Below are positions 1-12,100 of a DNA stretch of 64,000 nt, piece after piece; the stretch's first letter is position 1, and every line of letters starts with the position of its first letter. Made by a program: the position numbers and the translations under genes. The notes beneath the pieces were generated by a model, which ran no database searches, was not told the origin of the DNA, and was given only the letters and a program-made list of their open reading frames with translations. The DNA is from Panopea generosa (taxonomy: Eukaryota; Mollusca; Bivalvia; Adapedonta; Hiatellidae). Location: assembly GCA_029582155.1 (NCBI GenBank), contig CM055909.1, positions 21,280,347 through 21,344,346 of the forward strand, given 5' to 3'.

Positions 1-681
1 TGGTCTATGTACTTGTTCGACTCACAATATAACTTGTGATTATGTTTTATCTTCAGTTTTTTCTTTCATCACTCTCTTATTTCCCATATGATAATGTTTA
101 TAACCACTTTGTCCTAGTCTCCTTAATCCCTCTGCATATATACTTCCTTATGTTCCTTACGATCGTAACTTCCGTTCGTTGTAAACTTTGTACACGGTTC
201 TCGTTCTTCTGATTAACAAATCCTTCAATTCCTACCTCACTCTGCACAGGTTGCCATAATCAACCTTCTAACTTTTTAATCTGTATATCTATCAGTTCAT
301 TTGTAATGCTTAATGTCCTTTCTTCTCCTGTTTTATGACATCACTATGGTCATTCACGTCATCAACAGCTGATATATCTGATTTGAACATATCTAGTTCT
401 CTATCTGATCTTTAAGATTCTCATCAACAGTTTCTCTTTGATGTGCATTTCTAAATTGTTGTCTTTGTTCTTGTATGAACTGTATTTGTTTATTCAAATT
501 ACAAAGCGCATCTTCTCTTGAATTATACACTATATCTGCGTTTTAAAATGCACATAAGTGTTTCTAAGTATAATTACTATTTCACTTCAATTACATTATA
601 CTCCACGTGTAAAAGATATTCAACAGCACGTGTACTCATTAGGTTTAGCTGAATAACTCTTAATAACAACAATACTTGTAG
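1..681. other. Nothing recognisable
   Basis: AT-rich. No exon, repeat or RNA gene could be supported. The part next to 682 may be further decayed LINE sequence. Confidence 0.3.
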
Positions 682-1310
682 ATGTATCCTCGATTTCTCC
701 ATCTAACAATAATTACATCCCTTAAAGAACAAAGCGAAACCATTTCACCAATCCTATCTCTCATAGTTAATAAATCATTAGAATTTGGTACTGAACTAGC
801 AGTCTGGAACACACCTAATGTCAATCCCGTATTAAAAAGATGGCAATATGACCCCGCAAATTAAACTTGTAGAACATGTCATTTCAAGACAAACAATCAA
901 CAACACAGACAAACATTATATCGTACATAAACACAAACAAGGTTTTCGTTCAAAACATTCATGCGAAACACAACTTATCGTTTCATCCAAGACCTATCAC
1001 AAAATGATAACAAAAATAACCAAGCTGATATCATTGTTATGGATTTTGCAAAGGCCTTTCATAAGGTCCTTCAGTAAAGACTTAACGCATATAAAATTAT
1101 TATGGCATTATTTTACTGTTACTGTTAACAGCAAGGTCACATCTTGGGTACCATACTTTCCTACAGACAGAACACAGACAGTCTTACTTGGGGGTCAATA
1201 ATCTAATTTTATATTGGTTGATTCTGGCGTACCCCAAGGAACCGTCTTTGAAAACAGAAAAAAACATCAATCAGATCTAAACTCAGCTGCGCAATCATAT
1301 AGAATAACAG
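682..1310 (+). pseudogene. Decayed non-LTR retrotransposon reverse-transcriptase fragment
   Basis: Frame 1 (682-864) reads ...TISPILSLIVNKSLEFGTE... and W.TPNVNPVLKR, a typical stretch just before the first RT palm block. Frame 2 (848-1201) reads KQGFRSKHSCETQL, then PFIRSF (remnant of an AFD-like block), then TSWVPYFPTDRTQTVLLGGQ. Shortly after comes GVPQGT. These are hallmarks of Jockey/CR1-like LINE reverse transcriptases. The catalytic FADD block is missing, with at least one frameshift and truncation at both ends. It is a dead fragment and lies outside the main gene. Confidence 0.8.
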
Positions 1311-1319
1311 GTGAGTGTA

Positions 1320-2850
1320 GTGAAATACAACAATTGTACTAACAATGTAGCCACGTCCTGAGTTTATAGATACATCAGTATTGTTGCGTATTTGTACAAA
1401 CTGAGTTTAGATATACTTCTGCTCTAGCAGAAATACACATATAATAATATATTTATGAAAACAAAATGCGTTTAGTTTTGCTCACGACCGCGCCAGTGAT
1501 CACTAAATACTGTCTTGAATCAAACGAATTCAAAACTGACACACGCTGCAATAACACTTAAACTTCATTATTATACACTACAGTATAGCTTACACTATAC
1601 CATGGTTATCGTATCGATTAACAATACACATAAGGGTACTAGGTTTGGTTTACTGTTCATCTGTTCATAATTATGTGTGTAAAATACTCTAATTTGCCTC
1701 AATAAATATTTTTTTTTTTTGGAAAAATATATTATATAATATATGTATGTAAATAAAATACAAATTTTGGCATGATAACAAAATGTAAACAAAGGAAATG
1801 TAAGCTCACCGTTTCACCTTCACATTGGTATATATCTAATATAATTTAAATAAAGCACCACAGTGTTACAGCCATGTATTATAAACAATTCCTCCAACAC
1901 AATGTCTACATAACTGTACACAGCATGTATCCAACAATGATACGAAGACTTCCAAAATGTCAAATTAAAGGCCAACAGTAACTAGTACTAACTACGTCCC
2001 AGGTTGAACAATCCATATTCCGCTGTCGCCTTCAATGGAGACCTAAATGAACTGGAACCGGTAGAACAATTTAGAACAAGATGCGGTACTTATAGATACT
2101 TTATAACAAATGTAATATATAGTTTTATAAATATCAAATCATTTTGTATTGATCATCTCATTCCAAATATTCAGTAATCCGTCATGTATTCTGCATACAT
2201 ATCAAGAAGTTCCCCACAATAATGGTTATATAACGCACCAAAATACAAAATATGTAGTTGTTCTTAACAATGTTAAATGGGAAGTGTCAATAAGTGTAAG
2301 AAGTCCGTGCACTGTTTTAATTATTTTTAGAACATATGGCTAACGAAAAGAATATTTTACTTAAAGCTACACAATCTATATATATTACACCCTCTAACAT
2401 AATGCTTTTTTGGTTACCGCATGCATTTAAAAAAAACGAATTTGAATTTGTTTTCTATCGACATTTACTTGTATCTGAAAATATTGCTTGCACATATTAC
2501 ACTGTCAAAAACCTATGTTGCAGTGCTTCTGTGTTGATGACTAAAGGGTATGTTCCATCTGGCATGATGTGTTTTATCCATTCGTTGGGACAATCGTATA
2601 TAGAAATCTCTACTTCAACCATAAATACGCATATTTACTTTCATATAATATTTTACTTCATGTAATGATTAAATATTGCGTGATATGAAATGTTGTTTTT
2701 CAAAAATCTGCTCGAGTAAATGTTTGTTTTAATTGTAAGAAGTAATACAGTTTTAATTATGCTTATTGCTTGTCACATCCATTGTCAAGTGTTAAGCTGA
2801 CTTAGTGAAATTGGACATGCTTATGATCTAGACCATATGAAGATGGGTGT
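1320..2850. other. AT-rich, no supported gene
   Basis: The longest open frame (2336-2665, 109 codons, plus) has a biased, Phe/Ile/Tyr-rich composition and no recognisable family. I treat it as chance in AT-rich DNA. Confidence 0.3.
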
Positions 2851-2854
2851 CAAA

Positions 2855-3082
2855 GTTATTTGAAAAGGAATATTTTTTTATAATTTCCGGACAGCGTAAT
2901 CTTTATTATTATTCCCTCCAAATACTTTGCTCTGCAAGTTTATCCTTGGCCAATAGATTATGATTATAGTTATTTGAAAAGTAATATTGTTGTATATGTC
3001 CAGTCAGCGTCATCAATATTATTTATTTCCATACAATAACTTTGATCTGCAGATTTATTGTTGGTCAATAGATTATAAAAAC
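2855..3082 (+). repeat. Tandem duplication, ~114-bp unit x2
   Basis: GTTATTTGAAAAG-AATATT at 2855 recurs at 2969. Shared words follow in the same order (CAGCGT, CTCTGCA/ATCTGCA, TTGG(C/T)CAATAGATTAT). Diverged copies. Confidence 0.7.
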
Positions 3083-3139
3083 ACGATACGAGAGATACTC
3101 GGAATGTTCATTTTCTTATACTATTTTCCTATTTATTTG

Positions 3140-3400
3140 TACTGGGGTCGTATTCACCAACCATTCTTGAGAAATATTCTTAGACTTAAGCTTGAAAATC
3201 CTAATTTCAACCTTAGATATCTAGTTTATCTTGACGTATAGAATAACTGTGAGAGTGTAGTTGGCTATATATTAGGTGTCACTACATGCTTGTAAACTTT
3301 GGTCTAAAAAAATGATCTCCAAGTGTGTTTTTCAAAATTCATTCTTGAGCTCAAGTCTAAGAATATTTTAATAATGTTTGGTGAATACCACCCCAGGTCT
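3140..3400. mobile_element. MITE with ~60-bp terminal inverted repeats
   Basis: The left end ...GGTCGTATTCACCAACCATT, continuing TTAGACTTAAGCTTGA, matches the reverse complement of the right end (GGTGGTATTCACCAAACATT, TTAGACTTGAGCTCAAG). No coding capacity. A related end fragment lies near 61030-61065. Confidence 0.75.
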
Positions 3401-3649
3401 CCCATATATCCAAGCCCCTCCAATATCCTACTTATAGGAGTTGCTATTACCTAACAATGCTTTAAATATTAAAATGAAACATTTCCGTTTTCCTAATAGC
3501 AGTCCTGTGTAAAATTAACAATCCACTTACAAGGTCCAAATAATTAAAATCCCTTGATTAGCAGAAATTTCAAAATGTTGCAGGAATGTAAAAATAATTC
3601 ATTTCACATATAAAAAATAAAATGACAGATAAGTTCTCAAGACTGTTTT

Positions 3650-4400
3650 AGAACAGTCTCACCCTTTTCGGATCCCTCCTAACCCTTATGGAAATTTAAT
3701 ACTCCTTATAGAATCAGATCGTTTTAGTCATCATCAAATTACGTTTCAGATCTCAAGCTGAATACCAAAATTGCACAAATTGGTAGGGAAAGGAAAATCT
3801 CTATTGTTTCTTTAAGTATCTTTATTTAAAACTCACTTATATGATCCCTATAAATCACAGCCAATGATCTAAACAGATTTGGCTGAATAGTTGTCGAGTA
3901 GATTTTCGAAAAATCTCAATTTTAATCCTTTTGGGGCCCCTCCTGACAAAATGTTATTTGCTACTTTTTGTACAAGACAATGATTTAAATCTCAAATTGA
4001 AAATTATTTTTGCGCAAAAAAATGATATTTTTCCATCTTCTATATTATTCCTACGTGTTTATAACCTTGGAGCCAAATCTCAAACAAAAAATATAGTTCT
4101 TTTGCACAGATTGATATGAAAATGTGACTTTTTCTTTCCCACGATACCCAGATATAAAACCTAGATATAAAACTCAAATTACTCTTTCAAAGCCCCTGCA
4201 AATGTTAGCCCCTTGAACGCCCATTTCTCACATTGGTATCTGAGGTACATATCTGGTTGTTACATTTGCACTGCGCACATCCGCACTAGGTAACATTAAA
4301 ATCCTTCCAATGATCCCCTACTCGAAAATGCGACGGAGACACTGCTATATATCCAGTCCCCGACGCGGCGGGGGATAATAACAATTCAGGGCTAATAGTC
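3650..4400 (-). repeat. Decayed tandem array, ~260-bp period, ~3 units
   Basis: The words CCCTTTTCGGATCCCTCCT (3662), CCTTTTGGGGCCCCTCCT (3928) and TTTCAAAGCCCCTGC (~4185) recur at ~260-bp steps with A-rich sequence between them. It ends in a GC-rich CCCCGACGCGGCGGGGGAT word that could be an element terminus. Possibly an old Helitron-like array. Confidence 0.4.
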
Positions 4401-5965
4401 TGTCCTCCGATACGCAAACTTAAATCGTTGATTTCAACTACTGAGAGTAGCAAATTTCATACAGGAAGCGCTAAAGCTGTCAGGGTCGTGTTCTGTTGTT
4501 ATTGTAACGCAACTGAATTTGAATATATATGTATAAATGCTTTTTTTATCTCTTTGTATTACATATGCAAATGGACAACAGGTAAAATGTTACTGATTGG
4601 TATAGACTTTAAGATGAGCTTAGCTCACCCCGTTAAATTGAGTTAATATACGAGTACGATGACCGATGATTAGCCAGTTGCTTCTATAACGGAAGTTGAA
4701 TTGTGTCACACTTAGCGAGCTTATGTTATGAAATACATATATATCAGGAGATGTCATGTTCCTGGATAGGTGATGAGTTTTACACACTAATTTCAAAATA
4801 CTTTTATGAATATGGTGCATGAAAAAAACAAACACAAGTAACTCTTCACATGTTTACATATTTTATTTTAAAACAAAATTTTCAATTTATAAAAATTGCA
4901 TACTTATATAATATAATACTCTTTAAATATAATATATACTGTAAATGTCATAAAAGAAGTTTCTGAAAGTGTTTTTTTATTATCTCTATGTAAGTAAATT
5001 CTGAAATATCAAAGTAATATTACTTTGGCACCAGCCAATAAATAAATATATAATATAACATGCATAAACTTAAAAAGAAAAGGGTTATAATTGTGAAATG
5101 CTTTTCATTTCCAATAAAGAAAAACCTTCAGAATTTTATCACAAACACAATAATAATTTTCTAGAACTGTTTCATATCACAAACATTCACGGAACAAACT
5201 ACGTATATTTTGTATTGAATTGTATTTGTATACATTCATAAACACTTCCATTCTCTTTGGACGGATTGATGTACAGTCGTAAACAATAATAAGTGAATAA
5301 ATATAAAAGAATATCTCAACACCATTTACAAAATTTATACCGTTATTATTTCATAATTATCGAAATATTAATCTGTAGTTATATAAGTAGGTGTTCACTG
5401 TCGATGCATAAGTGTACATGCATAACACATGTAAATGTAAGAATGCTAAATAGTAGGTAATGCATAAAACAATAAATTAATCATATTCGCGTTAAGAAAG
5501 TTGTTATTCTAACAAACACTGAGTTTTCTGTAACACATTTTCAATAATTTTAAAAAATAATACTATACAATATTAAAAAAAACCTTGATGCATACCAAAC
5601 ATGTACACTGAAAGCGTTCGGTTATCTATTCTAACAAACAGTTCATTTTTTTCACATGAAACTTTGCCTATAATTTTGAAAACACAACATTATATTATTG
5701 CCAAAACAAAAACAAAAAAACACATAACAAACGCCCTCAAACTCGATTAATGGCGAATCTTATTATTGAATGTAAATGTATTAATGTATAAAAAATAAAT
5801 ATATTAAACTCTTCGACACTGTGATATTCAATGATTTAATCAAGGGTCAACATTTTTGTTGCTATAAAGACTTATATATTCAAAAACAGTTTTATAAATC
5901 AATTATTGATTTCTTGAAGAAAAGTGGTTTGCTTTGAACTGAATTTCGTTTTCAGAAACAGTGAA
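4400..5965. other. AT-rich intergenic/3' flank, nothing recognised
   Basis: Very AT-rich with scattered homopolymers. Small open frames only. No gene supported. Confidence 0.4.
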
Positions 5966-5971
5966 TTTATT
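5966..5971 (-). terminator. Candidate polyadenylation signal AATAAA
   Basis: AATAAA on the minus strand, about 75 nt beyond the stop codon. It is the first such hexamer after the stop. Position and strand fit a short 3' UTR, but the hexamer is common in DNA this AT-rich. Confidence 0.4.
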
Positions 5972-6045
5972 AACAGTGAGTTTAAACACATTCCTCGTGT
6001 ATTCTGTACATACGCACATAAGTTCACATACAATAAATGCACATG

Positions 6046-6142
6046 TCACGTGACAGGCACATGAGGGACAATAATTACACGGCCTTTCTCTAATGATCTT
6101 CTTCCATCGGCATTGGCAAAGCGAGCACCTGTTGCAGAGTTT
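6046..6142 (-). CDS. Exon 24 (last coding exon), residues 585-616 and stop
   Basis: After the acceptor TTTCTCTTCAG the phase inherited from exon 23 reads RNSATGARFANADGRRSLEK then GRVIIVPHVPVT and TGA at 6048-6046. A Cys-rich open frame in another phase (roughly 5903-6157) is not used by this splice. The preceding intron is 8.9 kb and is full of transposons. Confidence 0.75.
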
Positions 6143-9100
6143 CTGAAGAGAAATCAAAAGAACACATTTTAAGTTACTAGATATAGCAACAACTTCTCTA
6201 AAGCATTGTTGTTAGGTGTGTTACTTCTAAATCCGTTCGTCTAATCCTTATATATGAACTAATATTTCTAAAAGAAAATGGTCCGAAGTGAGTAAATATT
6301 TCATCATTGAAAAAAGTGAAATCTTCTCAAATGATGGGGTGAATTAATTTACATTTACTCGTCTTACAAACTAAGCTATGTTTTAACGAACAACGTGGAT
6401 AAAATATGTTACGATGGTATAGTTATACTAGATATAAATTATACTGTTTGTTAAGTGTTTTAATTATTTTTACAATAGGTACTCATATAAAAATATCGTT
6501 TTCCGTATTTTAAGACTAAACCATTCTGAAAAGGTTATTTGCTTAATATTTGCCATACCAATATTTCAGATGTAATCAAGAATGTGTTTTATACCGTATG
6601 TTTAAGTTTTTGGAATATACGAAATTATTTATTAAATAAAAAAATATTCTAAAATTAGCCAATACAAATATTTTAAAAGGAATTAAGACTAAATCGTTTT
6701 AGGCAAACTCCTTTGCATGGCTAAATAGGCTTTTATTTAGTTTTCTTAGTTTTATTATTTAACAAACGGTTGATCAAAATCAACAACATATATGACAAAA
6801 TAATCCAGACCATTATCATGACCTACTTAGAAATCTATATCGCCGGCTGAGTTGTCGCATTAAAATTTTATCCCAAAACTGATCTACGGTTTGCTTTTCA
6901 TGTGACATGTATAAAACATTTGCATTCAGAATAAAACAAAATAAAATCATGCTAAAATTGACAGTATTACAAAAATACAAAAAAAACAAGAAATGTCACT
7001 GTTAAGTGTCACATCCCCCCCCCCCCCCTCCCCAAATGGTCTGTGAAAAATAACAATATATGATATAATAAGTAGCGATGTATCCATGAATATCAAGAGT
7101 AATGGACTAATGTTTCAGACTAGACATGCAATTTCATGTTTTGTTTTACATTAAAGCATAACCTTGACCTTTGTGTAACTTGACCTTGACATCTGATGTA
7201 ATAGTCTGGGTATTTCAACAGTTAAATGCAGATGAAACGTTATCATGACATGCTGATCACTTGTATCAAGCTATTTTAAAATCCCTAAATGTAAGTTACA
7301 GATCAATTGTTGATCAATTGATAATTTGAACGAAGTGTTTTTGAAATCCATCCATAAATGATAAAGTTAAAGGACAGACTTGAAATCTCAAACAGATTCA
7401 AAGTGTTGTCATACATACTCAAAGTGTGACCGTGTCTAGGTTTTACTTATACGTCGTCATGTCATCTTGATAAATTGAGCCAAGTAAAAGACAAAGTCAC
7501 ATACCAGACACGCAATATAGAACAAATTGAAAGTTTGACCTTTACCTTTGAGGAAAAGTTCTGGCCCCGGTTTCACAAAAATACTTAAGTCTCTTATTTT
7601 ACTTAAATTCGATAGTGTGCTCAATTTTATACTTAAATTGAGCACACTGTTTGAGTTTAAGTCGAATAGCAGTCTTAAGTATTGTCGAGAAACCGGATCC
7701 AGGGTCTTACATGCGACACTTAATTATGTCATGATTACCAAATGAGCCAAGTGTTTTTAAAACATATCCACAGATGACAAAGTTATAGATCGGTCACGAA
7801 AATTCTGGGATTCTGGGAGTAACGTGCAACACATTGTCATGTTATGTTGGTCATTTGTAGCTAGTATTATGCATGGCAATGTTACAGGTCAGACACGAAA
7901 TCTCAAACAGACTGAAAGTGTTGTCAAACAAACTCAAAGTGTGACCTTGACCTTTGAGGTATGGGTATGAGTCTGACTTGCGATACATAGTCATGTTATG
8001 TTGATCATTTGTAGCAAGTATTTATAAAACGCATCTATGCATGACAAAGTTACAGAACGGACACGAATCTCACACAAACTAAAAAAATTGTCAAACAAAC
8101 TCAAATTGTGACCTTGACCTTTGAGGTTCGGGTGTGGGTCTTACTCGCAACATGTCATGATGTTATGTTGATCATTCGTAGCAAATATCATTATAATTCA
8201 TCTATTCATGACAAAGTTACAGGCCGGACACAAAATCTCACACAAACTCAAAGTGTTGGCAAACAAACTCAAATCATGACTTTGACCATTGAGGTACGGG
8301 TGTGGGTCTTACTCACAACACTTCATCATGTTATGTTGATCATTTGTAGCAAGTATCAACAAAATCCATCTATGCATGACAAAGTTACAGGCCGGAAACG
8401 AAATACCGGGCGGAAGGACAGACGGACGGACGCTGCGATTACTATATGTAACCCCAATTTTTTTTTTTTTTTGGGTGGTATAAAAAATGTAACAAATAGA
8501 GAATCTTACATTCGTGGTGATTTATTATTGAATTTATTAAACAAGTTGGTAAAATATATTATGCAAGGCTCTCCAGATGGATCATTTTCTTAACGAATTA
8601 AATAAATTCAATAATAAATGAGCACGAATGTAAGTTTCGTTCTATCACTTAAATCAGGAAAATTTTACATTTACCATTGATTTAACAAATCACCTCTATA
8701 AGGAGCGAGAAGTAATCGGGCATATTAGTTTCCTCAACTCATCATATGACGTAACGTCTCAAAAACATGTTTTAATTGTGACAATTCGGCGTCATTTATA
8801 TATTCGGGCAAATCGGAAAGTACTTGGGCACTTTACTTACGAGGGCTGATTTATACCGAAAGCACATAGCTATGAATCAAATTGATATTACAACTAAGGT
8901 AAATATAAAATTATATCATGAGTTTATTATTCCTTATACACCGTAAATTATGTGATAAAATAACGATATGGTATTATATCACTAAACAATGCTTTACTAG
9001 TGTAGAAGAAATAAGGGATGGTGTTATCGGAATATTTACCTTTATTAATGTAGACATACAGTAAGTGTAATATAAAAGCAGTTTATCTGATGAACAAAGG

Positions 9101-12100
9101 TAAACAATAAAGGAAGAAGCAATTTTGACATGATTGGCTTAAAATGTTCCTTCTTAAATCCCTAGATAGGAAGTAAAATATGTTTCAACTACTATACTAT
9201 CAAAATACTAAATAAAATTATCTACAACTTTCTACAACTATTTTTACTTTTGTAATGATTTTTTAAAGATGTTAGATGGTGCATATACACACATGGACAA
9301 TTATGATAAACCTTCATAAACTTTCATTTTTTTGTTAATATATATATATAAATATATATATAAATATACTTTTAGTAGCTATAAGTTTCAAATAATGTGA
9401 ATTTGACATTAGAAAAGATAATTGCATTTCGCCTTTAGTTGGACACATATCAATGTTAAAATCGATTTTATTATATTCGCGCATCAGTTCAATGTATACA
9501 CCCATGAATGTGTAACCACATGGGAGATATCAATTTTTCAAAAGTACTTTCAGAAGTTCACCGGTTGAATTTTTTTAACAAAACTAGGAGTTTTATTAGT
9601 TCTGAAAATATAATTAAAAAAAACCCAATTTATTTAATATTTTATCAATTTGTATTTTTAATCAATATTATAGAAAATTATAAAGTTTAGTTAAAATTAA
9701 TGAAAAATTATGGTGCGTCCCTGTTGATGTGCCCTGGACACAATAAGAGTTTACCGAACTATCAGGCCCCAGTTTAAATTGAGATGTTCATTTTTTGAAA
9801 TGCTACAAGTTCGTTTACATTGCCCATTATGCATGTAATCCTTAACTAATGTGTAAAGATTCTGTGTGATCATTTATATCAAATGCGTAATGAGTTAAAG
9901 TATATTCATTAAGAAAAAAATACAATGAATTTAAAAATATCGACAGCGCTTGTGCATCATGGAAAACGCTTATTTTCACCGTAAATCTGAAAATTATTTA
10001 AAACATTCAATGTAAATGGACTCAATTTTAATAGTACCGATGCAACACGAATTTTCTGTACGGAAAATAAAATAAATAGAAACTTAAAACTAGTTTTTTA
10101 TTTAAGTGAAATGTAAATGGCAGAAAAAAAATGAGAATACAAAATCAGATGTATATGGAATAGACAAGCACTTGTCAGGAAAAAATAGATGCCAGTTTTT
10201 CAGAGATTTCACGAGAGTAGCGAATCAGGTGTAGGAAATACCGCCTCCCTCAATTGACAAATTATTTGTATTTTGATAAATATGATAATTTGTCGTTCAA
10301 CAAATTTGAAATGAAATTCTCAGATAATTTCCTTTGTATAAATGTGCATGACATGCTGCTGCATTTTTTAAATATTAAAGATGATTTTAAAGCTTTTACA
10401 AACTGTCTTGAATCCAAAAAAGTGTGTAAAAATGGACAATTAACATAAAAAGCATCAGAAAAAAGAAAAGTTGAATTTAAAAAAAAATTGAAATAATAAA
10501 AAAAAAATCGAAATTTAAATATTTTGCAAATATGTCGTTAGACAAATAGCTAATAATTTGGACCTCATATATTTATCGAATGACCCATTATATGATCCCT
10601 TGTTCGTCAAATGATCTGCCAGTCGACACATTATTTGTCGCTGTAATGATTTCCTAGACCTGTGCACTAGAAATGTTAAATGTATAATGTTAGGAAAATG
10701 AAAAAGAAGCATCAAACGGATGAGAACATGCATACTGGATTGACCACGGTTTCACTAAACATCTCAACTTGAGATTTTCCTCAACTCAAATTTTTGAAAT
10801 AACTACAACTTTATTTACATTGATCGGTTTAACATGTAGTCCTTTACCATTGAGTAAAGATTTGTTCCTACTTTAATGTTGTGTGGCCTTTAATGTGTAA
10901 TCAATTAAATTAAGAGTAATCATTTCAAGAAATTGAGATTTTTTAGTTGAGGAATATCTAAGCTTGAGATATTTAATGAAACCCGACCATGGACAGAGTT
11001 TCACCAACGTAAACTTAGCTAAGCAAATACTTAACAATCTACACAAAAATATATATTTTTAAGTAGAACTAATCTAAAAACATACATAAACATCTGCAAT
11101 TTTAGTGTTTAAGTTTCCGCATCGTTTAAGTAAATGTTGAGAAACTCGACCAGGGTTAAGTTCTTATTAAATGGTATTAATAAACAAAAGCAGAACAATT
11201 AGCTTATAATACGTATTAATCATGGTTTGTTTTATTCTCAAAATAATTAAATTTTAAAGAGAGATTAAAAAAAAACGAAATATATTTTGCTTAAGACACG
11301 TATGAACGAATGTGTGTTAAGATAAAATACGTGAGTACACATGACATAACATAATTTGAATGTTAATGTATAACATGAGTGTATAAACTGTGTCTAAACC
11401 AACTCGTTAACATAAACGCTTGATTTATATCCATTGAAACAAATGAGTTAATAATTTCAGTGTACTGTGGACCGATGCAAAATGCAAAAACCATTTAGTT
11501 ACGGTATACCGAGATGTTTTGTTTCTCTGAATGTAGTAAAACGACACTTTCAACACATTTCAGGTTGTTTATGATATATCAAGTTTTACTCGCGGAGTAA
11601 GATCTCAGAATAATTCTGGGTAGAACCATCGTCCTTCCGCAAGTAACTGGCAAACTTTCTCACACAAAAAAAAAACAACAACATTTGGAGCGAGCGGGAC
11701 TCGAATCTTCGACCTTGGCGATAAGGTAAGTGATCTTGAGACATTGACTTAAAACACTCGGCCACAGCGGAGGCCTTCTTGTATACGATAGGCTGGATGT
11801 ACGAACGTTGATCGTTTGCCATAAATGTCTCAGAAAATATATGAAAATATGAAAAGACAAGGTCCAGTGTAATGTGATGTTTATTATATGTAACTTCTTA
11901 CGGATACAAACAATAGGGAACAACTGTCAAACATGCAAAAAAGTGACACACAAGTTGATTGAAAAATGATTAAAATTCTGAAAAGCAGAGGAGAACAATT
12001 CGTGTTAAAAGTGTTTGCAAGTAAACATATTATTCTATGGATAAAAAGTGCTACAAGACAAAATATTTGAAAAAAAAATCATACTATAGAGTATTAATGA

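Noticed and set aside
2336..2665. 109-codon plus-strand open frame
   Set aside because: No recognised family, no splice partners, AT-driven composition. Judged chance.
5903..6157. Cys-rich minus-strand open frame (84 codons) overlapping the last exon
   Set aside because: It is a different frame from the one delivered by exon 23, and its Cys spacing matches no zinc-binding domain I can name.
8108..8593. 161-codon plus-strand open frame
   Set aside because: It is the pearl-like 165-bp tandem repeat read through (VRVWVLL...HDVMLII blocks repeat), not a gene.
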